Made by a program: the position numbers and the translations under genes. Under the pieces are notes generated by a model. The model saw only the letters and a list, made by a program, of their open reading frames with translations, was not told where the DNA came from and ran no database searches. Below, piece by piece: positions 1 to 8,769 of a DNA stretch of 21,489 nucleotides. Location: assembly GCA_016928525.1 (NCBI GenBank), contig JAFGKO010000144.1, positions 1-21,489 of the forward strand, written 5' to 3'. Each line of letters starts with the position of its first letter. Position 1 is the first letter of the stretch. The stretch is from Anaerolineales bacterium (GTDB taxonomy: Bacteria > Chloroflexota > Anaerolineae > Anaerolineales > Villigracilaceae).

Positions 1-212
1 GCCCGGTGAAGGAACTCAAGGGCTTTGCCCGGCTTTCGCTCGCGCCCGGCGAAACCCAGACCGCCCGGTTCCAGTTGACACGGGATGATCTGTCTTTTTA
101 CGATTACATCGGGCAGTGGATTTTTGAGCAAGGGGAATTTGAGGTATGGGTCGCGCCCGATTCCAGCGCAGGTTTAGCAGGCCAGTTCGTATTTGAAAGT
201 GATGATGTATGA
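1..212 (+). CDS. GH3-family glycosidase (beta-glucosidase type), C-terminal fragment
   Basis: Only the last 70 or so codons are inside the window. The reading frame is open from the first bases, so the gene begins upstream. The visible part matches the fibronectin-III-like domain that closes many GH3 beta-glucosidases and beta-xylosidases. It shows P-V-K-E-L-K-G-F near the start, then L-A-P-G-E-T, a D-L-S-F-Y-D motif, and G-E-F-E-V-W-V-A near the end. That domain is a structural cap and does not carry the catalytic Asp or Glu, so substrate cannot be told from this piece. The stop codon overlaps the start of the next gene by 4 nt (ATGA), so the two are very probably cotranscribed and translationally coupled in one glycoside-degrading operon. 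The GH3 assignment rests on this tail domain alone. Confidence 0.8.
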   Translation, partial: PVKELKGFARLSLAPGETQTARFQLTRDDLSFYDYIGQWIFEQGEFEVWVAPDSSAGLAGQFVFESDDV

Positions 213-2272
213 TGACAAAATATCCCCCTATCAACCCGAAGTTTCCCCATATGCTGCACGGCGCTGATTACAATCCCGACCAGTGGCCGCCCGATATCTG
301 GCTGGAAGATATGCGCCTGATGAAGCTGGCCCACTGTAACACGATGGCGGTTGGCATTTTCGCCTGGACAGCGCTTGAACCAGAGGAAGGCCATTTTACC
401 TTCGATTGGCTGGATCGGGTGATGGACCTGCTTGCCGACAACGGCATGTATGCCGTGCTGGCAACGCCCAGCGGCGCGCGCCCGACCTGGCTCTCGTCCC
501 GCTACCCGGAAGTGCTGCGCGTCCGGTCCGATCAAGGCCGCAACCTGCACGGCGGGCGGCACAATCACTGCCCGACGTCGCCGGTCTATCGCGGCAAGAC
601 CCGCCTGATCAACACCCGCCTGGCCGAACGTTACAAGGATCATCCGGCGCTGCTGGTGTGGCATGTCTCCAATGAGTACAGCGGCGAGTGTTTCTGCAAC
701 CTGTGCTGCGCGGCGTTTCGCGATTGGCTCAAGCGTCAGTATGACTCGCTCGACGCGCTCAATCATGCCTGGTGGACGACTTTCTGGAATCGCACGTATA
801 CGGATTGGGGGCAGATCGATCCGCCCAGCCCGGTTGGAGAAACCAGCGTACACGGTCTGAGTCTGGATTGGAAACGTTTTATGACCGACCAGACTCTCGA
901 CTTCATGCAGAATGAAATGGTTCCCCTGCGGCAGTTCACGCCCGATGTCCCGGTGACCACCAACTTTATGGGCTTTTTCCCAGGTGTGAATTACTGGAAA
1001 CTGGCCCCGGCGCTGGATGTGATCTCCTGGGACAGTTACCCACTCTGGCACCAGGAAACACCGGATACGGAACATGCGGTCAGGACAGCCTTTGCCCATG
1101 ATCTCAACCGGAGCATGAAACAGGGCCAGCCCTTTATGCTAATGGAGAGCACCCCCAGCGTGACGAACTGGCATCCCCATGCCAAACTCAAGCGGCCCGG
1201 CATGCACCTGCTTTCGTCGCTGCAGGCGGTCGCGCACGGCTCCGATACGGTGCAGTATTTTCAATGGCGCAAAAGCCGGGGCAGCAGCGAGAAGTTTCAT
1301 GGGGCAGTGGTGGATCACGCCGGGCACGAGCACACGCGCGTTTTCCGCGATGTGAGCCAGGTGGGCCAGGCGCTTACCAGGCTGGATGCGGTGATTGGCA
1401 CCACCGTACGGCCCCAGGTCGCGCTCATCTACGATTGGGAAAACAGGTGGGCGCTGGACGAGGCCCAGGGTCTGGCCCGGGGTGACAAAGGGTACTGGGA
1501 TACCTGCCTGGATCATTACCATGCGTTCTGGAAGCAGGGTTTTCCCGTTGATGTGATCGATATGGAGCAGAACCTTGCTGGTTATAGCCTGGTGGTCGCC
1601 CCCATGCTCTACATGGTCAAACCCGGAGTGGCCGAGCGATTCAGCGCCTTTGTGGAAGCGGGCGGAACCCTGGTCCTGACCTACTGGTCCGGCATTGTGG
1701 ACAAAAACGATCTGTGCTTCCAGGGCGGGTTCCCTGGTCCGCTGCGCCAGTTAGCGGGTATATGGGCCGAAGAAATCGACGCGCTCGCGCCCGGTGATGA
1801 GAACAGCATCGTGTTGGCTGACGGGAATCCGTTGGGGCTATCTGGCGAGTATGCCGCTTTTGACCTGTGCGACCTGATTCATGCAAAAAGCGCCGCCGTG
1901 CTGGCGACGTATAAGACGGATTTTTATGCAGGCCGCCCGGCGCTGACGGTCAACACAGCCGGTTTGGGCGAAGTGTATTATATGGCCGCGCGTCATGACC
2001 GCCGTTTTTTGGTCGATTTCTACCGTGCGCTTGGTGCCAGGTTGAACATGCGGCCCATCCTCGAAACTGATCTGCCGGAAGCGATCAGCGTGCATAAACG
2101 CAGTGGCGACGGCCAGGATTTTGTCTTTGTGATGAACTTCTCACCGGACCCTGTTGAGGTCCAACTCGACCGCCAGACCTACACGGATATTATGTTGGGA
2201 GAACGCGCACCTGACAGGTTGGCATTGGAACCGTATGGCGTGCGGGTACTGGTCAGAGAATTGAGATCATGA
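209..2272 (+). CDS. GH42 beta-galactosidase
   Basis: A complete 687-residue enzyme of the usual GH42 length, predicted to hydrolyse terminal beta-galactosides with retention of configuration. The N-terminal TIM barrel opens with G-A-D-Y-N-P-D-Q-W (about residues 18-26). The general acid/base is Glu156 in W-H-V-S-N-E-Y, and the nucleophile is Glu313 in L-M-E-S-T-P. Cys121 with Cys161, Cys163 and Cys166 (C-x-C-x2-C) reproduces the structural zinc site known from Thermus-type GH42 enzymes. No signal peptide is visible, so it should be cytoplasmic and act on imported oligosaccharides. It starts ATG-ATG within the stop of the GH3 gene, which fits translational coupling. The middle domain is trimerisation-like, and the C-terminal beta domain appears complete. 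The family call is firm. Natural substrate (lactose, galacto-oligosaccharide or plant galactan fragments) is not determined by sequence alone. Confidence 0.95.
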   Translation: MMTKYPPINPKFPHMLHGADYNPDQWPPDIWLEDMRLMKLAHCNTMAVGIFAWTALEPEEGHFTFDWLDRVMDLLADNGMYAVLATPSGARPTWLSSRYPEVLRVRSDQGRNLHGGRHNHCPTSPVYRGKTRLINTRLAERYKDHPALLVWHVSNEYSGECFCNLCCAAFRDWLKRQYDSLDALNHAWWTTFWNRTYTDWGQIDPPSPVGETSVHGLSLDWKRFMTDQTLDFMQNEMVPLRQFTPDVPVTTNFMGFFPGVNYWKLAPALDVISWDSYPLWHQETPDTEHAVRTAFAHDLNRSMKQGQPFMLMESTPSVTNWHPHAKLKRPGMHLLSSLQAVAHGSDTVQYFQWRKSRGSSEKFHGAVVDHAGHEHTRVFRDVSQVGQALTRLDAVIGTTVRPQVALIYDWENRWALDEAQGLARGDKGYWDTCLDHYHAFWKQGFPVDVIDMEQNLAGYSLVVAPMLYMVKPGVAERFSAFVEAGGTLVLTYWSGIVDKNDLCFQGGFPGPLRQLAGIWAEEIDALAPGDENSIVLADGNPLGLSGEYAAFDLCDLIHAKSAAVLATYKTDFYAGRPALTVNTAGLGEVYYMAARHDRRFLVDFYRALGARLNMRPILETDLPEAISVHKRSGDGQDFVFVMNFSPDPVEVQLDRQTYTDIMLGERAPDRLALEPYGVRVLVRELRS

Positions 2273-2575
2273 GAGGGTCCCCAGCGGGTGTATACCAGGA
2301 TACTGTGCGGTGAGCGCGCAGCCATGCGCGCGGCTATGCGCGCGGTGCTGAAGTCGATGGGCTTGAGCGATCAGATCCAAACGGTGTATGTGGATCAGGC
2401 CGACAGGTAACAATCGGCGCAAAACTTTCCTGGCAGCAACATTCCACAGAATCAGGGCGCTTCACGCTACATTCCGGCTCGATATTCTGCGGCACTCGAC
2501 ATCGGTAATGGCACAGGAGTTTTTTTTGGCCTTTTTTTCAACAGAACCATCATCTTAGGGTCAACAGCGAAACTC
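2273..2575. other. Convergent intergenic region with an open in-frame extension of GH42 and T-tracts
   Basis: This gap lies between the converging GH42 and GH38 genes. The GH42 frame stays open for 45 more codons after its TGA, to a TAA at 2408-2410. The conceptual extension contains a helix-like stretch E-R-A-A-M-R-A-A-M-R-A-V-L-K, built on a short direct repeat (ATGCGCGCGG twice near 2333-2350). I do not recognise it. It may be a degraded gene end. At 2520-2537 there are two T-tracts (8 and 7 T) on the plus strand without a convincing GC-rich hairpin before them. GGAGTTT at 2516-2522 can pair with AAACTCC at 2570-2576 across a 47-nt loop. Termination for both genes probably happens here, but no canonical terminator stands out. 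Confidence 0.35.
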
Positions 2576-5500
2576 CTAACCGTATCTACGCGGCTCATTC
2601 TCGCACGAGAACTCAACGCGTAGGGTCACAATCTCGTATGGCTTGATATGAAACGCGATTGTTGCCCCATGGCATACCGGCTCTTCCTCAATATCTTCCA
2701 TCAGATCGCAGATCCACGCATGTCGAACCGGACGATCAAACGTCAAAGTCACCAGGTCATGTTGATTATGACGTTCAACAAATCGCAAAATCAGATGCTG
2801 TCCATCTTCAGAGCGTTTCGCTGCCTCCAAGGTAATATTATCCGCATTACAGTGAAAAAACGAGTGCGCGGTCGATGGGATTCGTTTTCTGTTTCCTGAG
2901 GAAACAACCTGAGCCAACAGCGGGTTATTCAGATTCAGCGCTTCGTGAATGACATGACTGCTGCGCCAATCGCCCCTATGTGGGTACAGGCTGTAGGTGA
3001 AGTGGTGTGTTTCCAGATCGCCCGCCGGATCGGGGTAGATCGAGCCTTTGAGCAATGTTAGCCGCATCAGGCGCCCGTCCGCTTCATGACCGTATTTGCA
3101 GTCATTGAGCAGGGCTATGCCATAGTTCCCTTCCGACATATCCATCCATTGGTGAGCAGGCACTTCGAAACGAGCCGCGTCGTATGACGTGTTACGGTGG
3201 GCCGCGCGTTTTATGTTCCCAAACGCAATGTCATAGGTCGCCGTGAGCGTATTAATGTTGACAGGAAATGCTACCTTCAGAAGCTTTTGCCGTTCGACCC
3301 AGTCAATAACCGTCTCGAACACAAGCTGGCGCGAGCCTGCATAGAGGCTGATGCGTTGTTTGATCGAGGATCCCATCAACGGCTTTTCAAGTAGCAGGGA
3401 CGCGCGAAGGGGGCCGGGTTCAGCGATCGTCAGATGGCCGCTGTCCGGTATTTCTAATTCATGCTCGACGTACGTTGCGACAATATCCCAGGCATCGTAT
3501 TTGCCCGGTTGATCCTCAAAAAGTTGGAATCTGTTGCCAACCTGGCCCGGACAAATGATCTCACGCTGGCTCTCGATATCCCACAGCGAGGTGATCTCGC
3601 CAGCACGATTAAAGGTGGCACGAATGAACTCGTTTTCGAGCGTGTGGTCTGTAACTTTGAGCGGCGAATGAACGGGCACGCCGGGCAGGCCAACAACACG
3701 ATTCAAGGTGCGATAACCAACCGGAGGGATCTCTGGCATCTGAATCAGCACTTCAGGCACACCATTCAGATCGACCACAGGTTGTTGTGCCAGCGGTGTC
3801 TGATCCTCGTTGGTCAGAACAAAATCATCCAGGTCATTGGCAGCCAGGCGAATGATATCTGACCGGGGATGCAAAAACGAGTTAAAAACGATGAGGTGTG
3901 TTGGAGTTTCAGCCTCGCCTGTTTGTGCTAACGCGCTCAGGGCGCTATCACGCACTTCCTGTCCGATGGCCGTGATTTTGTCGTAACTTGCCAGCAGTTG
4001 CGGATAGACTTCATGGATATGCGTGCCGGGCAATGAATCGTGGAATTGGTTAGTCAGGAGTTCTTTCCAGCCAACATCCAATCTTTGGCTTGGATAGGAA
4101 GCCCCATTACACCAGGCCAGCGCTGCCAGCAACTCTGCTTCCCGATAAAGCAGTTCGGACTGGCGATTGAGCTTCTTTAACCGACCCTTATTGGTATATG
4201 TCCCGCGATGCGCTTCGAGATAGAGTTCATCACGCCAAATGGGCAGATCGGCATCTTGGGCTTTCCTGTTAATGCTGTCCAGAGTCTCTTCCGGATTGGA
4301 AAAACGGGTGGTGACCATCCCCGGAAAACGCTGGTAGCGCTGTGCGCATTCGAGCATTTCGGGATCAACCCCGCCCCCACCATCGCCCCAGCCATAGCAG
4401 TACATCGACTCGCCAATCGTCTTGCGATCTGAAAAATCATGCCAGTGCATGTCCATGTGATCCGGATCGACCATGCCAATAAAGTGCCCCGGCGGAATCA
4501 CTCCCAGCACGCGCGAACCGTCCGGCCCTTCCCACCAGAACGTGTTATGCGTCCAGGGATTGGTATCATTCCAGACAAACAACTTGGTAGTCATCATATA
4601 GTCGATGCCACTCCGCTTGAGGATTTGCGGCATGGCCCAACTCAACCCGAAGACATCCGGCTGCCAGCAGGTGCGCGAACGGATGCCAAACTCGGTCTCC
4701 CAAAAGCGCTGGCCGTAGATGATTTGGCGCACAAACGACTCGCCGGAGATCAGGTTGCAGTCAGGCTCAACCCAAAACGCCCCGATCGGCTCCCAGCGAC
4801 CTTCGGCGACACGCTGCTTCACCTGGGCGTAGAGCGCGGGGTAGTGCTCCTTCATATCGGCATAGAGCTTGGCCTGGCTCTGCGAGAATTTGAAGTCAGG
4901 GTATTGTTCCAACAGGCGTAACATCGTCGAGTGGGTTCGCCCTACCTTGCGGATGAACTCGCGGTAGGGCCACATAAATACAAGATCAAGATGCGAATGA
5001 CCAACCAGGTGCAGCAGGCCATCGACCTGGAAGATATCCGTGTCATACACTGTGTCACGGATCTGTTGCGCAGCCGCGGTAAGGCTTGACTTAAAAATGG
5101 CAACGTCTGGCTCATGAATCGATACTTGCTTAAGCGCGTCCCACAAGTGCTCTTCGAGAAAATCTTTGAGCCTGGGATCAAGTTTTTCTATCGCCAGGAC
5201 TTTGGCCGCAGCCCGAAAATCCCAATAGGCGCGATGAATATCGGGATCGACGACCACCAGTTCGGCTAACTGGAACGTATTAAAAACCGCTTCGCCCGAA
5301 TGCCAATTGACGTAAGACTCGATTTCGACATCAAAGAGTTCGCCCGGATTAGCTGAGTCCGTCAACAAAACCTCATTGCGGAATGGGTCAAGCCCATGAT
5401 ACGGCACGCCATTGAGCGATAACAATGAATCCCCGCCAATATAGCAGCGCAGTGTGACCGGTTGGCCTGCCATCTCAGGAGGAATCTGAATGCGCCGCCT

Positions 5501-5773
5501 GAAAAATGCGCTGACATTCGGCCCTCCCCATGTTTCGCCCACTCGAATGGGGCGCCAGTCCGCGTCAATAAATTCATACGTGCCAATATCACGATAATAC
5601 GCCTGGCGTATCAACCATTCATCAAGCGGCTTGCATGAGGTAAACAGGCGTTTTTGAATGGCCCCGAGACGAATCTCAACGCGTTCCTCTAGCCGGAAAA
5701 TTCGCCGTTCTTTGCTTTTGATGGCCTGACGCCACGTTTTGACGACGCCGTCTGCGCTTACGTCGATCCCCAT
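2576..5773 (-). CDS. GH38 alpha-mannosidase
   Basis: A complete 1065-residue protein of the long (yeast Ams1-like) GH38 type, predicted to remove alpha-linked mannose from glycans or oligomannosides. The domain order is an N-terminal beta domain (about 1-250), the GH38 catalytic domain (about 252-520), the mid helical domain (about 520-630), and a C-terminal beta-sandwich region to the end. The zinc and catalytic residues are visible: His261 and Asp263 in G-H-S-H-L-D-L, nucleophile Asp373 in W-Q-P-D-V-F-G, and His522 in A-H-R-G-T-Y-T. No signal peptide or membrane segment is seen, so it is probably cytoplasmic. The ATG start is supported by AAGGA about 7 nt upstream on the minus strand. It is divergent from the GntR/LacI-type regulator gene, with about 370 bp between them, which suggests local control. 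It converges with the GH42 operon. Confidence 0.95.
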   Translation of the reverse strand: MGIDVSADGVVKTWRQAIKSKERRIFRLEERVEIRLGAIQKRLFTSCKPLDEWLIRQAYYRDIGTYEFIDADWRPIRVGETWGGPNVSAFFRRRIQIPPEMAGQPVTLRCYIGGDSLLSLNGVPYHGLDPFRNEVLLTDSANPGELFDVEIESYVNWHSGEAVFNTFQLAELVVVDPDIHRAYWDFRAAAKVLAIEKLDPRLKDFLEEHLWDALKQVSIHEPDVAIFKSSLTAAAQQIRDTVYDTDIFQVDGLLHLVGHSHLDLVFMWPYREFIRKVGRTHSTMLRLLEQYPDFKFSQSQAKLYADMKEHYPALYAQVKQRVAEGRWEPIGAFWVEPDCNLISGESFVRQIIYGQRFWETEFGIRSRTCWQPDVFGLSWAMPQILKRSGIDYMMTTKLFVWNDTNPWTHNTFWWEGPDGSRVLGVIPPGHFIGMVDPDHMDMHWHDFSDRKTIGESMYCYGWGDGGGGVDPEMLECAQRYQRFPGMVTTRFSNPEETLDSINRKAQDADLPIWRDELYLEAHRGTYTNKGRLKKLNRQSELLYREAELLAALAWCNGASYPSQRLDVGWKELLTNQFHDSLPGTHIHEVYPQLLASYDKITAIGQEVRDSALSALAQTGEAETPTHLIVFNSFLHPRSDIIRLAANDLDDFVLTNEDQTPLAQQPVVDLNGVPEVLIQMPEIPPVGYRTLNRVVGLPGVPVHSPLKVTDHTLENEFIRATFNRAGEITSLWDIESQREIICPGQVGNRFQLFEDQPGKYDAWDIVATYVEHELEIPDSGHLTIAEPGPLRASLLLEKPLMGSSIKQRISLYAGSRQLVFETVIDWVERQKLLKVAFPVNINTLTATYDIAFGNIKRAAHRNTSYDAARFEVPAHQWMDMSEGNYGIALLNDCKYGHEADGRLMRLTLLKGSIYPDPAGDLETHHFTYSLYPHRGDWRSSHVIHEALNLNNPLLAQVVSSGNRKRIPSTAHSFFHCNADNITLEAAKRSEDGQHLILRFVERHNQHDLVTLTFDRPVRHAWICDLMEDIEEEPVCHGATIAFHIKPYEIVTLRVEFSCENEPRRYG

Positions 5774-6060
5774 AAAAACATCCTTTTTTGCGGCAACTCA
5801 CCGATAAGCACGATTGAGTACAGTTTGTGTTGGCGGTAACTGTCGGCGATTAACGAAACTGGCGAAATGGCATGAGTGGCCCAAACCCCAAATTGCGTAC
5901 GTTCTGCCATTCAGTTAAGAAATGCGCTTCGGTCCAGGGCAGAGTCCACCTGCGGCGCGGGAGGCGCGAAGGTGATGCCAGGGCCAATGGTTGTTCTGTC
6001 AAACACCGTACATCCATAGCTGCTCACTCCCATTGCACACAAGTGAACTGTGCCATTCGA

Positions 6061-6089
6061 TTGACAAATGCGATGTTTTGTATTATAAA
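6061..6089 (+). promoter_or_regulatory. Sigma-70-type promoter of the regulator gene
   Basis: TTGACA at 6061-6066 and TATAAA at 6084-6089 are separated by exactly 17 bp, a perfect -35 and a 5-of-6 -10. Transcription should begin near 6096, about 50 nt before the GTG start at 6147. The first operator-like palindrome begins directly after the -10 hexamer. Binding there would block transcription initiation, which fits autorepression. Confidence 0.7.
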
Positions 6090-6103
6090 TTGGATTAGTC
6101 CAC
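6090..6103. promoter_or_regulatory. Operator-like palindrome, copy 1 (TTGGATTAGTCCAC)
   Basis: This is a partial palindrome with TTGGA and TCCA arms around four central bases. It covers the expected transcription start of the regulator gene. The 13 bases TTGGATTAGTCCA are repeated exactly in copy 2, starting 24 bp downstream. GntR-type regulators bind short palindromes as dimers, so this is a likely site for the adjacent regulator. Function is inferred from symmetry, repetition and position. Confidence 0.6.
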
Positions 6104-6113
6104 TTGTCCAGCA

Positions 6114-6127
6114 TTGGATTAGTCCAA
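6114..6127. promoter_or_regulatory. Operator-like palindrome, copy 2 (TTGGATTAGTCCAA)
   Basis: This copy is the more symmetric one: 12 of 14 bases match the reverse complement, with TTGGA and TCCAA arms. The 24-bp offset from copy 1 is a little over two helical turns, so two dimers could sit on nearly the same DNA face and cooperate. It lies in the leader of the regulator transcript, 19 nt before the start codon. Confidence 0.6.
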
Positions 6128-6146
6128 TAAATTCTTGAGGTGCATT

Positions 6147-7298
6147 GTGTCGCAGTATCGTGTCGATCCAAAAAGTCCAATACCGCGCTATTACCAAATC
6201 TACACATCATTAATAGACCGCATCCGGTCCGGTGAGTTTCCGCCCGGCACCGCCCTTCCTGCCGAACGTCAAATTGCCGATGATTATGGTGTAGCACGCC
6301 TGACGGTTGTCAAAGCTCTTGATCTGCTAGACCATGAGAACTTGATTGAACGCCAACAGGGACGTGGCAATTTTGTGTTGGACCCTACCGAATCAGCATT
6401 GTCGGAAACCAACACCTTCGCATTCTTGACCAGCGGGATGAGCCATCCGCACATCTTCAGCATCCAGACGGGGATCGCTCAGGTTGCCCTTGAACACCAG
6501 TGCCAACTCCAGATCATCGGCGCGGATATAAATAGCAGCGTCAATCCAGAGTATCTGAAGATGTCAATCGACAATGGCGTCAAGGGGCTTATCGTCTACC
6601 CGCATGTGGGGCAGAACGATGTTGCGATATATGAGGATTTGCTCAAGCGCGATATTCCTATCGTCATGGTGGATCGTTATCTCCCCGAACTCAAGACGGA
6701 TGCTGTTGTGTTTGACGACGAAAATGCGGCTTATCAACTCACCTGCACCCTGATCTCAAAAGGACACCAACGGATCGTCGTGCTGCCGGGCGCCGAAATG
6801 GGTGTGACGAGTGTTTGGGATCGTTTGGCCGGGTATCGTCGGGCGCTAGAAGATCATGATCTCTCGTATGATGAGGACTTGGTCTGGCTTGATCTTTATT
6901 CCTCGTTCAGGACCATCTTTCTGAGCGTTGCCAGCGAGGCGTATCTCAAGCAGTTTCAGCAACAGATCGAACAACTGAACCCGACCGCCCTGTTGACAAT
7001 TAACATCGATATCGCTGAGCGTGTCATGATGGACCTGATGACTATCAACGCAGAACAAATGCGCCGTGTGATTGAGGACAACGCACAACCTGTCCAGTAT
7101 GAGATCGATCTTGAGATTGCCACGTTTAGCCATAAACAGGCCGTGGCCGATGGGGGTTATTTGACGACCGTCGCGGTTCACTCCGGTGAGACGTTGGGTC
7201 GCCACGCGGCAAAGTTGCTGCTGGGGCGCTTGAATGGAACAGTGACCGGAGAGGCCCAACACATCGTTGTGCCCATGGACGTCACGCCACTCAGATAA
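6147..7298 (+). CDS. GntR/LacI-type chimeric transcriptional regulator (AraR-like architecture)
   Basis: A 383-residue regulator. Residues about 11-78 form a GntR winged helix-turn-helix, with P-R-Y-Y-Q-I-Y at the start, L-P-A-E-R-Q-I-A-D-D-Y-G-V in the recognition region and G-R-G-N-F-V in the wing. From about residue 90 to the end it resembles the LacI/periplasmic-binding-protein sugar-sensing domain. This combination is that of Bacillus AraR. I chose GTG at 6147 because TTGAGG lies 6 nt before it. A TTG at 6135 would add four codons but lies within that ribosome-binding site. The two palindromes at 6090-6127 suggest autoregulation. The neighbouring GH38 gene and transport operon are likely further targets. 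The effector is probably a sugar that cannot be named from sequence. Confidence 0.9.
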   Translation: MSQYRVDPKSPIPRYYQIYTSLIDRIRSGEFPPGTALPAERQIADDYGVARLTVVKALDLLDHENLIERQQGRGNFVLDPTESALSETNTFAFLTSGMSHPHIFSIQTGIAQVALEHQCQLQIIGADINSSVNPEYLKMSIDNGVKGLIVYPHVGQNDVAIYEDLLKRDIPIVMVDRYLPELKTDAVVFDDENAAYQLTCTLISKGHQRIVVLPGAEMGVTSVWDRLAGYRRALEDHDLSYDEDLVWLDLYSSFRTIFLSVASEAYLKQFQQQIEQLNPTALLTINIDIAERVMMDLMTINAEQMRRVIEDNAQPVQYEIDLEIATFSHKQAVADGGYLTTVAVHSGETLGRHAAKLLLGRLNGTVTGEAQHIVVPMDVTPLR

Positions 7299-7306
7299 AA
7301 AGGGAG

Positions 7307-7334
7307 CAGCACCCTCATAACAGGCAGGGTGCTG
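7307..7334 (+). terminator. Stem-loop after the regulator gene, possible terminator
   Basis: CAGCACCCT (7307-7315) and AGGGTGCTG (7326-7334) form a perfect 9-bp stem around a 10-nt loop, 8 nt after the regulator stop. There is no T-tract downstream on the plus strand. It may terminate weakly, protect the mRNA 3' end, or limit read-through into the transport operon. The reverse strand does have a T-run after the stem, but no minus-strand gene ends here. Confidence 0.45.
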
Positions 7335-7454
7335 TAGATGGATTTCCCCTCGTCCAATTCCAGGCAAGAACTGAAAAGAGAGAAGACCCACATTATTTTA
7401 TCACAATTCCGCTTGTCGCAAATCACAACCTATTTATGAAGGAGAACACGACAA

Positions 7455-8722
7455 ATGAAGAAATTCCTGTTTATCTTGATGGCGGCGCTACTCGTTTCGG
7501 TACCGCTCGTCACGGCCCAAGACGATGAAGTGGTGCTTCGCCACATGGTATTCGAAACGCCTAATCTAAACGCGGAATTCTGGGATAACTCAATTGAAGC
7601 GGCGTTGGCAGACTTGCCGGATTACATCAAGGTCGAGAAAATCACCACGCCAGGTCTGGATCGTACAGCCTACGCGAAACAACTGCTAGCGACCGGTCAG
7701 TTGCCCGATATTTTGCAATCTATCAACACAGCCGAATTTATCGAAGCCGAGTGCTGCTCCCCTTTGATAGTGCCTGGGCTGAAGAAAACTTCATTCTGCC
7801 CTATGGCAATTCATTAGGTGGCATCGTCTGGCAACCGCCTACCAATTCTCAGATCATCCCGTTTGTCTACTACAACAAGGCGATTTTTGAGGAAGTTGGG
7901 GTCGAACCACCTGCGACCTGGGATGAGTTCCTGGCCGTTGCGCAGGCTATCAAAGATGCGGGCCACGTCCCGATCGCGATGTGCGGTGGTGAGTTGTGGT
8001 GTGGCAGTTTTCCGATGATCGGCATCATTACCGCAGACGTCGTTGGCGATAACCCGGACTGGGTCTTGCAGCGCTATACCGGTGAAGTTAGCTTCAGCGA
8101 CCCGGACTTCGTCGCCGCAGTGGAAAAGTACAAAGAACTGGTCGACAAGGGATACATTGACGAAGGTGCGTTGGGCATGGATTACGCCAGCACGAACCAG
8201 CAATTTCTGGACGGCGATGCGGCAATGTACTTCATGGGCAGTTGGTTGATTGCCTCGATACCTGAGGATCATCCCTTCGAAGTCGGCGCTTTCCTCGTCC
8301 CCAGAAACGACGGCAAGGTGGTCATTCCCTTCAATGTCGGCGAGGGCGTGCATGTCAGTGCCTTAACAGAACATCCGGAAGAAGCCATGATGTATGCCCA
8401 GGCTTGGGCGCTCGCGCCAGCCAACCTGTTGGCCCTGATCGAAGGTGACGCAGCCTTTCCCATGCTCAAGGGCCTGACGATCGAAGACTATGGCGCAGAC
8501 GTGAGTGACTTGTTCATGGAAGGCTATGATTATGTGCTCGACGAAGACGGTTTTAAGGCGGAATCGTTTACGTGGACCACGAACGATTATTCCTTGCTGC
8601 CGGGCATGAATGACGAACTTTGGAAATCTTACCAGAGCATTTTCCTGGGGGCTGGGGTTGAGGACGAAATGAAACGCCTTGATGATCTCTGGGATGAGAT
8701 TGCCGAACGCAGCGAGCGCTAG
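7455..8722 (+). pseudogene. Sugar ABC transporter substrate-binding protein (CUT1 type), frameshifted
   Basis: The two halves together give about 422 residues, the normal length for a CUT1 sugar-binding protein. The first half starts at ATG 7455 with GGAG 10 nt upstream. It has a Sec signal peptide of about 21 residues (M-K-K-F-L-F, then a hydrophobic core ending V-T-A-Q). No lipobox Cys is seen. The frame is lost near 7749-7756: the upstream frame ends at 7817, while homology continues one base back from 7751 (V-L-L-P-F-D-S-A-W) to the TAG at 8720-8722. Family features downstream include P-P-A-T-W-D-E-F and D-G-D-A-A-M-Y-F-M-G-S-W. The shift is equivalent to loss of one base. It may be a real mutation, a sequence error or, less likely, programmed slippage. 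Substrate is unknown. The context of galactosidase and mannosidase suggests an oligosaccharide. Confidence 0.85.
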
Positions 8723-8736
8723 CTTTTATAGGTTTG

Positions 8737-8759
8737 GGCGGTTCCTATCAAAAACCGCC
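8737..8759 (+). promoter_or_regulatory. Intercistronic stem-loop between binding protein and permease
   Basis: GGCGGTT (8737-8743) pairs with AACCGCC (8753-8759) around a 9-nt loop, starting 14 nt after the binding-protein stop. Such hairpins are common at this point in sugar ABC operons. They stabilise the upstream message and lower read-through, so the binding protein is made in excess over the permeases. There is no T-tract, so full termination is unlikely. Confidence 0.5.
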
Positions 8760-8769
8760 TTTGGAGGCT

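Larger units (their letters stand above)
5774..6146. promoter_or_regulatory. Divergent control region between GH38 and the GntR/LacI-type regulator
   Basis: This 373-bp region separates two divergent start codons and carries no convincing gene. The right third (6061-6146) holds a near-consensus promoter, two operator-like palindromes and a TTGAGG ribosome-binding site for the regulator. The left part must hold the GH38 promoter, because its ribosome-binding site lies just upstream of 5773. I could not find a clear -35/-10 pair for it. The short reading frames here have no recognisable domains. Confidence 0.6.

Noticed and set aside
104..1099. A 331-codon minus-strand frame antisense to GH42
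   Set aside because: It lies opposite a GH42 gene with all catalytic residues. Long antisense frames are expected in G/C-rich genes.
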